Assembly (NCBI GenBank): GCA_018897415.1
Contig: JAHIKR010000001.1
Location: forward strand, 1 to 15,714
Reading direction: 5' to 3'
Length of the DNA stretch: 15,714 bases
Source: Pseudomonadota bacterium
GTDB lineage: Bacteria; Desulfobacterota; Desulfobacteria; Desulfobacterales; ETH-SRB1
Shown here piece by piece: positions 7,361 through 14,868 of this stretch. A program made the position numbers and the translations under genes. Position 1 is the first letter of the stretch. Every line of letters starts with the position of its first letter. The notes under the pieces are model-generated. The model worked only from the letters and a program-made list of their open reading frames with translations. It had not been told where the DNA came from and searched no databases.

Positions 7361-7395
7361 AATAACTAATAAACAACCAGCAACCAGCAACCAGT
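7361..7395 (+). repeat. 7-bp array, unit AACCAGC, abutting the holA start
   Basis: Five heptamers: AATAACT, AATAAAC, AACCAGC, AACCAGC, AACCAGT. The array ends exactly where the holA ATG begins, so it occupies the position where a ribosome-binding site would be expected. Confidence 0.8.
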
Positions 7396-8868
7396 ATGTC
7401 TGAGTATAAATTTAAAGAACTGGGGGATTATCTCCAGACCCTGTCAAAAGATAAGACAAAGAATAAGTTTACTCCTGTATATTTGATTTATGGGGAAGAA
7501 CTGCTTTATAAAAAAGCATTAGATATTCTTTTAGCTGCTATCTTGCCTGATAAATCATCAAGGGCTCTTAACTATGAGTCTTTTGAAGATGCAGATGAAA
7601 ATATTTATGAAGTTGTAGAAAAGTTAAACACATTTTCTTTAATATCCGGCGAAAAGGTCATAGCTGTCTGTGATTCAAGGATATTCTACTCAAAGCACGA
7701 TACAGATAGTATTCTTAAAAAGGCAGAAGAAGCATATGCAAACAATAAAATTAAAAAAGCCGCTGAATATGTTGTAAGTGTTCTCGGTCTGTTAAATTTA
7801 TCGTTTGAAGATGTATGCAGAACTGACGGCAAGGCAAAATTAAAACTTGATAATACCTTAAATGAGAAGAAATGGTTTGATAAAACTATAAAATATTGTG
7901 TTGATAACGGCCTTACTGTATCAGCTCCGGAAGATAATGATAAGATATTGCAGAAGGCAGTTGAGAGAGGATTCCCAAAAGGAAATCATCTTATTATTAC
8001 TACTGACATGGTTGACAAAAGACGAGGTCTTTACAAGGTCATTAATAATAATGGAATAGTTATAGACTGCGCTGTTCCGAGAGGAGAGAAACGATCTGAT
8101 AAGATAGCCCAGGAAGCTTTTATAAAAGAAATGATGAGAAATATCCTTGCTAAAGCAGGGAAGACAGTTGATAACAATGCATACTCGGCTATGTATGAAA
8201 TGACTGGATTTGACCTGAGGACTTTTGTGAACAATCTTGAAAAACTGATTAGTTTTGTAGGAGATAGAAAAAAGATAACAGTTGAGGATGTTCAGAATGT
8301 TTTAAAACGAACCAAAAGCGATCCAATATATGAGTTAACAAATGCAATATCAGAGCGGAATACAGCGGATGCATTATTTTTCTTAAACTCTCTTCTTTCC
8401 AGTGGATTTTACTATCTTCAAATTTTTACTGCAATAACAAATCAAATCAGAAAATTATTGATTGTCAAGGAGTTTGTTGAAAGCTCTTACGGCAAAGAAT
8501 GGCATACAGGTATTCAGTATAATAAGTTCAGAAGTAGTATTATGCCGGCAATACAGGAGTATGACAGTATTATATTGAAACAGCTTGAAGATTGTGAGAA
8601 TATTATTTCAAAAGATGAAACTTCGAATAATAAAAATAAAGGAAAACCGAAAAAAAGCAGTTTAAATACAGATCTATTAATTGCCCAAAACCCTAATAAT
8701 CCTTATCCAGTTTTTAAGTTGTTTGCTAACTCGGAAAGATTTACAAAAGAAGAACTGCTTGACTCTGTTGAATATATGAGCAAAGCTGACCTGCGCCTTA
8801 AATCCACGGGTCAGAATCCTAAACTTGTACTGGAAGATGTTATTTTTCACGTTTGCCGGAAAAGATAG
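7396..8868 (+). CDS. holA: DNA polymerase III delta subunit (clamp-loader)
   Basis: The clamp-loader delta subunit, which opens the beta sliding clamp during replication. The N-terminal AAA+-like fold is recognisable from 'FTPVYLIYGEE' (residues ~25-35), then 'SGEKVIAVCDSR', 'HLIITTDMVDKRR' and the lid/C-terminal helical domain with 'GFDLRTFVNNLEKLISF' (HolA-type domain). At 490 residues it is clearly longer than the ~330-350 usual for HolA. The extra length sits between about residues 98 and 190 (Lys-rich, including 'KKAEEAYANNKIKKAAEY') and in a polar linker near residues 404-425 ('DETSNNKNKGKPKK'). It is unbroken and lineage-specific inserts are the likely reason. No Shine-Dalgarno is seen before the ATG at 7396, which directly follows a heptamer array; a slightly different start is possible but the Lys-rich N-terminus offers no better one. 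Confidence 0.9.
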   Translation: MSEYKFKELGDYLQTLSKDKTKNKFTPVYLIYGEELLYKKALDILLAAILPDKSSRALNYESFEDADENIYEVVEKLNTFSLISGEKVIAVCDSRIFYSKHDTDSILKKAEEAYANNKIKKAAEYVVSVLGLLNLSFEDVCRTDGKAKLKLDNTLNEKKWFDKTIKYCVDNGLTVSAPEDNDKILQKAVERGFPKGNHLIITTDMVDKRRGLYKVINNNGIVIDCAVPRGEKRSDKIAQEAFIKEMMRNILAKAGKTVDNNAYSAMYEMTGFDLRTFVNNLEKLISFVGDRKKITVEDVQNVLKRTKSDPIYELTNAISERNTADALFFLNSLLSSGFYYLQIFTAITNQIRKLLIVKEFVESSYGKEWHTGIQYNKFRSSIMPAIQEYDSIILKQLEDCENIISKDETSNNKNKGKPKKSSLNTDLLIAQNPNNPYPVFKLFANSERFTKEELLDSVEYMSKADLRLKSTGQNPKLVLEDVIFHVCRKR

Positions 8869-8944
8869 TGGTCAGTGGTCAGAGGTCAGAGATCAGAAGT
8901 CAGAGAACAGAGGTCAGAGGTCAGAAGTCAGGGATCAGGGATCA
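8868..8944 (+). repeat. 7-bp tandem array, unit G(T/A)GGTCA
   Basis: Eleven contiguous heptamers: GTGGTCA x2, GAGGTCA, GAGATCA, GAAGTCA, GAGAACA, GAGGTCA x2, GAAGTCA, GGGATCA x2. It starts at the last base of the holA stop codon (TAG 8866-8868) and ends 30 nt before the next ATG. It is the longest single-orientation array in the window. Positions 1, 6 and 7 (G....CA) are invariant while the middle varies. Confidence 0.95.
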
Positions 8945-8974
8945 GTGGGTGGTAACATAGTATAAGGATTATAA

Positions 8975-9184
8975 ATGGGGTTTATAAGACGACAGGAAAT
9001 TCAACTCGCCATAAAATTTTTAGTGTGGCAGTATCAAAAATCAAATATCCAGGTACCTGAACACTTAGCCCTTGAGCAACAGGCCAGTAAAATAGTTGAT
9101 GATGCGCATAGCATAGCACGTGAACGAGGTAGTAATGTTCTGTCAATTATTAAAGAACTGGCCAGTGATTTAAAAAAGAAATAA
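8975..9184 (+). CDS. Small protein of unknown function (69 aa)
   Basis: A short protein I do not recognise. The start ATG is preceded by AAGGA at 8964-8968 with a 6-nt spacer, one of the better ribosome sites in the window, which supports a real gene. The protein is soluble-looking, with no signal peptide or membrane segment. It begins 'MGFIRRQEIQLAIKF', has a predicted helical character ('LALEQQASKIVDDAHSIARE') and ends with a basic 'DLKKK'. It is the last gene of the plus-strand run after holA and faces the M16 gene convergently. A possible weak AT hairpin terminator follows at 9241-9262. No function can be assigned. Confidence 0.7.
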   Translation: MGFIRRQEIQLAIKFLVWQYQKSNIQVPEHLALEQQASKIVDDAHSIARERGSNVLSIIKELASDLKKK

Positions 9185-9240
9185 CCTGACCTTTAAATCC
9201 GTTGCGTGCAAAAATTGTGTCAGACATAAAGGAGCTAAAC

Positions 9241-9262
9241 AATAATTATACAATTATTTTTT
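9241..9262 (+). terminator. Weak AT-rich stem-loop with T-tract between convergent genes
   Basis: AATAATT (9241-9247), a 4-nt loop, AATTATT (9252-9258), then TTTT. The stem is entirely A/T, so it would be weak, but it lies in the 69-nt gap between the convergent small gene and the M16 gene, where a terminator is expected. It overlaps the M16 stop codon. Confidence 0.3.
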
Positions 9263-12193
9263 AATGTTTTTCTCAGGTTTGATAATAATTGTCGCTGCCT
9301 TTTCGTTATCAAGATATTTTTTGGCAATTCTTGAAACATCATCCGATGTAATTGAGGAATAACCTTGCATTATTGTCCGGCTCCAGTCAAGCTGCTGTGG
9401 ATGTCTGGCAGAGCCTGAAAGAACGGTATCAAGCCAGTATTCATTTTTCCGCAGAAGATCTTTTATACTGGTTATTATCGGATCAAGGGACCGCCTGAGC
9501 TCATCTTCTGAAATTCTTTTTTCGACCAGATCTATAGCAATTTCTTTAATTTCTTTTATAATCAAATCTGAATCATCAGGATCAACATGGACGAATGCCT
9601 GAAAAACTCCATAACCAGGATAGGCTCTGCTTGGCTTATTATATGCTGTGGAGGAGTAGGCTGCCCCGAGCTTTTCTCGTATAATCTCACGAAGTCTATT
9701 TGAAAAAATGTTTGATAAAACAGAAAGGCGTCGGGTTCTGTTGATATCCCAGATATCTTCTGTTGGATATGCAACTATTACTACACCCTTTTGAATTTCT
9801 GTCGGTACCGTTATCTTAGATAATTGACCAAAAGGGAGTTTAGGTGCACCTGATATTTTATTTGTTTTATAGGTAGATCTTTGTGGCAGGCTTCCTAAAT
9901 ATTTAGCTGCAGTTTCAATTACAGAATTAATATCAAAATCGCCAACTACTGAAACTTCGAGTTTATCTTGTTTTAATGGATCATCGATCCATTCGCTGAT
10001 ATGTTCGAGGGACAGATTTTTGAACAGGTCGTAGCTGGGAAGACCGAAACGGCTATCTCCTCCTGCCAGAAAACGCATGCCTGAAAGAAGCATTGCGCCA
10101 TCAATTGAGCTGGATAATTTCAGGTATTGTTGCTTGAAGCGTTCCATGGATAAGGAATAAGCTTCCTGCCGGTAAGCCTGGTCAACAAGATGAGCATATA
10201 TAAGCTGAAATAGCAAAGGTACTTCTTCTGATACAGTTATACCTTTAAAGAAAAAATGATCTTCTTCAAAACCGAAAATTGCATTTGTATTTTTGCCAGC
10301 CATTGCCAGCTTTATCTCATCTTTTTCAAGGGAACCTAGTCCGCTTTCGTTAATCACTTCTTTGCTTAGTTCGGCAAGCCCTGACATGTTTTGCGGCTCT
10401 ACAGATCTTCCAAAACCAAAAGAGAGATTAACAAGTACTTCATCAGCTTCAAAATCTGTTTGTTTTAAATTAAGGCTAATACCATTATCAAAAGTTATCT
10501 GAACAATACCAAGGTCAGGTATTTCTGTTCTGTTAATAATTTTGCCCTTTTTCTCAGGTTCGGCAAGATAAGGAAAAACAACAGCTTTTATTTCAGAAGG
10601 CCTCGATACTTTAACTCTGCTGCTTCTATCAAATACTTCATATATTATATCTTCATGTGTTTTTTGGGCCGGGATAATTTCCGCATTTCCGGTTACCATT
10701 ATGATCCTGTGGTCAGATGCCCAGGCATCTTTAAATGCGCTATGGACATTCTTTAAGGTAATGGAATTTATAATAGGGGCAAGAAGATTTCTTTCCTGTT
10801 CAGGAGACATGGTAACTCTTTCATTATTAAGGTCATTAATTGTCTTACTGGATAGCACGCTGCTATTTCGGGTAGGCATTTTTTTTACAGCATTATCCAG
10901 CCTTGACAAAAAATCTTTCTTTATTATTTCTAACTCTGATTTTGTAAATCCGTATTTTAAAGCTTTTCTTAAGGTTTTTTCTAAGAGCGAAAGCGATTCT
11001 TCCCAGTTTTCCGGACTGGTTTCCGCAGAAATATCAGAAGATTCTATCTGATAGAAGTTGATTCCCGAGCTGATAGAAGCCGATGTAAAGGGGGAGGTAG
11101 TTTTACTGACAATTTTATCAAGTCTGTTCTGGACTATTTGGTCTGCAATATTTTTTAAAAGCTGCTTTCTTTGAAAAAAAACAGAATCAGGCTCTATAAT
11201 TTTCTTGTTTATAACTTCTATTGTTACAGTCGTTTTCCCTGTTTCTTTTTCAAAATGATAGAATGTTTTAATCCCCTTATGGTTAATCACACCAATATCA
11301 GGACGTTGCTGTATCGGTGCTCTTGCATATAATGTGGAGAACTTTTCTTCAATAAGCATGGCAGCCTGTTTTTGATCAAAATCGCCCACCATGACTAGAA
11401 TCATGTTGTCAGGTCTGTACCATGTGTCATAATAAGCTTTCAAAAGATTATGGTTGGCATTTTTAATAACTTCCTTTTCACCTATTGGGAACCTTTTAGA
11501 TATTCTTGTCTCAGGCAATAAGAACTTCATAACTGAAACAAATGTTCTATATGATGCTGAATCGCGGGTTCGTTTTTCAGCCAGAATTACCTTTCGTTCT
11601 CTGTCAATCTCAGATTGCAGAAGAAGGGCGCCTTCTGCAAAGTCCTTCATTACAGCAAGTCCATTTTCCATGGTTTTCTTATTGCCCTCTGGCAAAAGGA
11701 TATCATACACAGTTTCATAAAACCCGGTATGAGCATTTGCATCTGGTCCAAACTGCATACCTATAGATTGAAAGTATTTTACAAGTTCTCCTGGCTTGAA
11801 ATGCTTTGAACCGCAAAAAAGCATGTGTTCAATAAAGTGAGATAACCCAAGTTGCTTGTCAGTTTCATGAATTGAGCCCACCTGAACATTCAAATGCAAG
11901 CTCACCCTGTCCTTTGGATTGGTATTTTTCATTAATACATATTTGAAGCCGTTGGGCAGTTTGCCGAACAATAAGGCAGGATCAGGCAGAAGATCGCTAT
12001 TTTCATGAGGCCAATCAAGATTTGAGTTGATGTCAGAATCAGCAGTATTCGCGATTGCTGGATAGCTATTGAAAAAACTTTCACTATTGCCGCCCTGGTT
12101 GTAATTACAGGCTGGTGAAGATAATAAAATGAATATAATAAGAGCGGGAAGTGAAAATTTCGCAATAGATGACTTTAAGAGTTTTTTAAACAT
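9254..12193 (-). CDS. M16 family zinc protease (insulinase/pitrilysin-like), possible lipoprotein
   Basis: A large periplasmic or envelope metallopeptidase of 979 residues, the length of a full two-halves M16 protein. The N-terminal half is the active one: inverted zinc motif HFIEH at residues 119-123 (H119, E122, H123) and the third ligand likely E199 in 'DRERKVILAE', 76 residues further on as the family requires. The C-terminal half ('FGRSVEPQNMSGLAELSKEV') has the fold without the zinc motif, the normal inactive partner. The N-terminus is a signal sequence with a hydrophobic core (~13-24) followed by 'SSPAC' at 25-29. That is a poor but possible lipobox with C29 as lipidation site, followed by a low-complexity Ser/Asn linker. 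The start ATG has AAGGAG 8 nt upstream (complement of 12202-12207). It is the last gene of the envC-ctp-yibQ direction, 131 nt behind yibQ. Confidence 0.93.
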   Translation of the reverse strand: MFKKLLKSSIAKFSLPALIIFILLSSPACNYNQGGNSESFFNSYPAIANTADSDINSNLDWPHENSDLLPDPALLFGKLPNGFKYVLMKNTNPKDRVSLHLNVQVGSIHETDKQLGLSHFIEHMLFCGSKHFKPGELVKYFQSIGMQFGPDANAHTGFYETVYDILLPEGNKKTMENGLAVMKDFAEGALLLQSEIDRERKVILAEKRTRDSASYRTFVSVMKFLLPETRISKRFPIGEKEVIKNANHNLLKAYYDTWYRPDNMILVMVGDFDQKQAAMLIEEKFSTLYARAPIQQRPDIGVINHKGIKTFYHFEKETGKTTVTIEVINKKIIEPDSVFFQRKQLLKNIADQIVQNRLDKIVSKTTSPFTSASISSGINFYQIESSDISAETSPENWEESLSLLEKTLRKALKYGFTKSELEIIKKDFLSRLDNAVKKMPTRNSSVLSSKTINDLNNERVTMSPEQERNLLAPIINSITLKNVHSAFKDAWASDHRIIMVTGNAEIIPAQKTHEDIIYEVFDRSSRVKVSRPSEIKAVVFPYLAEPEKKGKIINRTEIPDLGIVQITFDNGISLNLKQTDFEADEVLVNLSFGFGRSVEPQNMSGLAELSKEVINESGLGSLEKDEIKLAMAGKNTNAIFGFEEDHFFFKGITVSEEVPLLFQLIYAHLVDQAYRQEAYSLSMERFKQQYLKLSSSIDGAMLLSGMRFLAGGDSRFGLPSYDLFKNLSLEHISEWIDDPLKQDKLEVSVVGDFDINSVIETAAKYLGSLPQRSTYKTNKISGAPKLPFGQLSKITVPTEIQKGVVIVAYPTEDIWDINRTRRLSVLSNIFSNRLREIIREKLGAAYSSTAYNKPSRAYPGYGVFQAFVHVDPDDSDLIIKEIKEIAIDLVEKRISEDELRRSLDPIITSIKDLLRKNEYWLDTVLSGSARHPQQLDWSRTIMQGYSSITSDDVSRIAKKYLDNEKAATIIIKPEKNIKK

Positions 12194-12214
12194 AGGGTGA
12201 ACTCCTTTAAAAAC

Positions 12215-12243
12215 GGTTCACGGTTCAAAGGTTCAAGGTTCTG
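12215..12243 (-). repeat. 7/8-bp array, unit GGTTCAA (TTGAACC on the coding strand)
   Basis: On the plus strand: GGTTCAC, GGTTCAAA, GGTTCAA, GGTTCTG. It lies in the 131-nt gap between yibQ and the M16 gene, just upstream of the M16 Shine-Dalgarno. The remainder of the gap (12244-12324) is AT-rich without a recognisable feature. The unit matches the large array at 13307-13430. Confidence 0.75.
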
Positions 12244-12324
12244 GGTTTTTTTAATAATCAATTGTTAATAATTAATTTTTAACTTAGCGCTTATGCCCCC
12301 CGATTCCTGGCCCCTGAATTTAAC

Positions 12325-13290
12325 CTATGAGGGAATGCGTACGATCGTTGATGCTGGGACAAGTTGAACTTTTTTTTGCAGTTCAGGAAGTAATTCGCGA
12401 AGAATGTTATATGTAATTATATGTGGATGCGCTATGCCAATTGCTTCACCATCCCTGTGGGCAATATGGATAAGCAGATCTATTTGTTTTCTGATAAAAT
12501 CAGGGTCCTGAATATGATCAATAAATACATCTCGTTGCGCAAAAGGCACCTGCAAAAGGCGGGCGGATGGTTTGCATAGAGTTTCTGATGTTGTTAGGCT
12601 GTCAATGAAAAACAGCTTTCTTTTTTTCAGAATAGAAAATATTTGATACATTTGAGTTGAGCTGGTGGTCATTTTTGACCCCATGTGGTTGTTGACGCCC
12701 TTGATAAAGGGAATAGCATCCAGATTTTTATTTAGCTGTATTATGAGCTCATCAGGAGACATCGAAATAAGAAGCGTCCCTGGGCCAGGATCGACTGAAG
12801 GGTATTCAAGTGGTTCCAGGGGAAGATGAAGCATAGTTTCAAAACCTTTTTCATGGGCTTCCCTGGCAATTTTGTCTTGAAATAAGCTGTGAGGTAGTAA
12901 AGAGAAAGTTAGTACTGCATCAAGATTTAAAAATTTTTCTGCTATTATTCTATCATATCCTATGTCATCAATAATAATTGCTACCTTTGGCAATTCAGTC
13001 GTTAAATAGGGCTTTGGTTCAGCTATTGATTTTTTATGATGTATTTCCTTTTCCGGATAGATTTCGTAAACAGGTATTTTATGAGCCGTCTTTTTGCTTG
13101 CCAAAGATTTTACTGAAGGTTTTAAGGATTGTATCGACGACCTGCGCAATACTAATTGATGTGCGAGGAGTCCGGCTAATAGAACCAGAACTATTAGAAA
13201 TAATAGTCCGCTGACAGCTTTTTTAAGTTGTGTTTTTTGAGTTCTGCTCTTTCCGGATGTCTTTTTTTTCTTCCTCAATTTTTTAGTCAT
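12325..13290 (-). CDS. yibQ: Divergent polysaccharide deacetylase family protein (YibQ-like, DUF610)
   Basis: A predicted periplasmic, membrane-anchored protein with a NodB-like (polysaccharide deacetylase superfamily) fold. Its 321 residues comprise a very basic cytoplasmic N-terminus (KKLRKKKK), one hydrophobic anchor at about residues 27-47, a variable linker, then the conserved domain. Family signatures are 'VAIIIDDIGYD' (metal-site Asp pair), 'FSLLPHS', 'MLHLPLEP', 'GVNNHMGS' and 'IGIAHPH'. In E. coli yibQ lies next to envC, and in many Proteobacteria an S41 peptidase gene joins them; the same order is seen here (envC, ctp, yibQ). The biochemical activity of the family is not established to my knowledge; a peptidoglycan- or envelope-related role is inferred from context. 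No clear Shine-Dalgarno is seen before the ATG; the upstream region is the GTTCA/AACCCTG repeat. Confidence 0.9.
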   Translation of the reverse strand: MTKKLRKKKKTSGKSRTQKTQLKKAVSGLLFLIVLVLLAGLLAHQLVLRRSSIQSLKPSVKSLASKKTAHKIPVYEIYPEKEIHHKKSIAEPKPYLTTELPKVAIIIDDIGYDRIIAEKFLNLDAVLTFSLLPHSLFQDKIAREAHEKGFETMLHLPLEPLEYPSVDPGPGTLLISMSPDELIIQLNKNLDAIPFIKGVNNHMGSKMTTSSTQMYQIFSILKKRKLFFIDSLTTSETLCKPSARLLQVPFAQRDVFIDHIQDPDFIRKQIDLLIHIAHRDGEAIGIAHPHIITYNILRELLPELQKKVQLVPASTIVRIPS

Positions 13291-13306
13291 ATATAATTTT
13301 GTAAGC

Positions 13307-13430
13307 GTTCACAGGTTCAAAAGTTCACCGTTCAGGGTTACCTTTCTTTCGTTAACCCTCACTAACCCTGAACCCTGAACCCCGAACCTTGAACCTTGAA
13401 CCTTGAACCCTGAACCCTGAACTCTTGAAC
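13307..13430. repeat. Opposed 7/8-bp arrays (GTTCANN and AACCCTG/AACCTTG) forming an inverted repeat
   Basis: The left arm has GTTCACAG, GTTCAAAA, GTTCACC, GTTCAGG (13307-13336). The right arm has eight heptamers (AACCCTG x2, AACCCCG, AACCTTG x3, AACCCTG x2; 13364-13419) and AACTCTTG (13420-13427). The two arms are in opposite orientation; GTTCAGGGTTA (13330-13340) pairs perfectly with TAACCCTGAAC (13363-13373). The array fills the ctp-yibQ gap (13291-13433) and begins 3 nt beyond the ctp stop codon. Confidence 0.95.
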
Positions 13431-13433
13431 ATT

Positions 13434-14783
13434 TTATATGCTTTTAAAGATTTCATAACTTATAAGGATTTCAAGTGCACGCATAACCTGATTATCCGAT
13501 TGAAGTTCTTCTATCTTAAGGGGCCCGTGTTTTGTTTCAAGAAGATGCATCGTAGGATCCTTTTGCTCCTTAGATTCTTTTTCTATGCTATCTTTTTCCA
13601 TCGGCTCTGCTCCCAGATGATTTTTCAAATCCTTTTCTTTCAGCATGCCCTCGTCAGTGGCTGCTTCCTTATCTATGATCTTATATTTGACTTCGATGTC
13701 AGGTACAATGCCCTGTGCCTGTATAGATCGTCCGCTGGGTGTGTAATATCTGGCGATTGTGTATTTAAGGCCGTAACCATCTCTTAATGCTTCTACGGTT
13801 TGGACTGAGCCTTTCCCAAATGATGTAGTGCCAAGGACCAAAGCTCTTTTATGGTCCTGAAGCGCTCCGGCTACTATTTCCGATGCGCTGGCGCTTCCTC
13901 CGTTAATAAGTATTACGATAGGATAATTATGTTTTATTTTGTTTTTATGTGCGTTGAAAATTTTTGTATGCGTTTTCAGTCTACCTTTAATCGATACGAT
14001 TTCACCATTTTGAAGGAACAGGTCTGATACATCAATAGCCTGATTAAGAAGTCCGCCAGGATTGTTTCGAAGATCAATAATAAGTCCTTTTAGAGGAATA
14101 TCGCCTGATTCAAGTTCTTTTAAAGCCAGCTTAAGGTCGCTTGTTGTGTTGTCCTGGAAATTAGTAATCCTGATATATCCATAACCGGGTTTTAAGGCTG
14201 TTGACCTTACGCTTTCGATTGGAATAATATCTCTAATAAGTTTGAAATCAATGGGTTTTGCTACCCCTTGCCTTACTATAGTTATAACAACTTCAGATCC
14301 TTTTGGTCCTCTCATCTTTTTTACAGCTTCCCAGAGCATCATATCCTTGGTTGATATCCCATCGATTTTAATAATTATATCTCCGGCTTCAATACCGGCT
14401 TTATATGCAGGCGTGTCTTCAATAGGTGAAATTACAGTAAGAACTTTCTTTTCCATAGTTATTACTATACCTATCCCTCCAAATTCACCATGAGTGTCAA
14501 TCTGCAGCTCTTCAAAGGCTTCTGGCGGAAGTAATGAGGAATGGGGATCAAGGCCGAAAACCATGCCATGAATAGCTTTTTCAATTAATTCTTTTGTGTC
14601 GACTTGGTCAACATAGTTTTTTTCGATTAACTCAATTACATCTGAAAATAATTTAAGACCCTTATAAGTTTCTTCATTGCTGGCTGAAAGATCATGGTTA
14701 AAGCTAGTTCCTAATACCCAGAATATAACTGCAATGAATGGCACAAACCACAGTTTAATATATCGTCTTTTCTTTATAGTCAT
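13434..14783 (-). CDS. C-terminal processing peptidase (CtpA-type, S41)
   Basis: A periplasmic serine protease anchored by an N-terminal hydrophobic segment (residues ~11-26, after KKRRY), 449 residues long. Domains in order: an N-terminal helical region, a PDZ domain ('GEFGGIGIVI' ... 'AYKAGIEAGDIIIKIDG', about residues 95-180) and the S41 protease core. The catalytic Ser-Lys pair is S299 in 'NGGSASASEIV' and K324 in 'FGKGSVQT'; both are present. Between the protease core and the last ~35 residues is a charged Glu/Lys-rich low-complexity stretch ('MEKDSIEKESKEQKD'). The ATG has AAGGAG 7 nt upstream (complement of 14791-14796). Relatives trim or degrade envelope proteins including peptidoglycan hydrolases; placement directly after envC fits control of cell-wall cleavage, but the substrate is inferred. 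Confidence 0.96.
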   Translation of the reverse strand: MTIKKRRYIKLWFVPFIAVIFWVLGTSFNHDLSASNEETYKGLKLFSDVIELIEKNYVDQVDTKELIEKAIHGMVFGLDPHSSLLPPEAFEELQIDTHGEFGGIGIVITMEKKVLTVISPIEDTPAYKAGIEAGDIIIKIDGISTKDMMLWEAVKKMRGPKGSEVVITIVRQGVAKPIDFKLIRDIIPIESVRSTALKPGYGYIRITNFQDNTTSDLKLALKELESGDIPLKGLIIDLRNNPGGLLNQAIDVSDLFLQNGEIVSIKGRLKTHTKIFNAHKNKIKHNYPIVILINGGSASASEIVAGALQDHKRALVLGTTSFGKGSVQTVEALRDGYGLKYTIARYYTPSGRSIQAQGIVPDIEVKYKIIDKEAATDEGMLKEKDLKNHLGAEPMEKDSIEKESKEQKDPTMHLLETKHGPLKIEELQSDNQVMRALEILISYEIFKSI

Positions 14784-14811
14784 TTAGTTACTCCTTAATT
14801 AATAGCGTATT

Positions 14812-14868
14812 AGGCTGAAGGCTGAAGGCCGAAGCTCCCTTCCACCTTCAGCCTTCCACCTTCAGCCT
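14812..14868. repeat. GGCTGAA/TTCAGCC opposed heptamer array (hairpin) between envC and ctp
   Basis: On the plus strand two AGGCTGAAGG copies (14812-14821, 14819-14828) face two CCTTCAGCCT copies (14845-14854, 14859-14868), so a transcript can fold into a strong hairpin of about 57 nt. The minus-strand reading repeats the AAGGCTG/AAGGTGG units of the array at 1923-1976 and shares a 21-bp exact segment with it. The array begins at the envC stop codon (TAG, complement of 14867-14869) and ends 16 nt upstream of the ctp Shine-Dalgarno. Confidence 0.93.

Noticed and set aside
8868..8944. Possible CRISPR array
   Set aside because: The units are 7 bp, contiguous and without spacers; no cas gene is present.
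10701..11051. Plus-strand frames within the M16 gene
   Set aside because: They overlap a well-supported M16 gene on the other strand, have no ribosome site and show no recognisable motif.
13364..13430. Telomere-like repeat (AACCCTG)
   Set aside because: It is an internal bacterial intergenic heptamer array in the same style as eight others in the window; nothing suggests a chromosome end.
13425..13787. Plus-strand 120-residue frame across the ctp 3' end
   Set aside because: It is antisense to ctp, rich in Phe/Leu as expected from complementing a Lys/Glu-rich tail.
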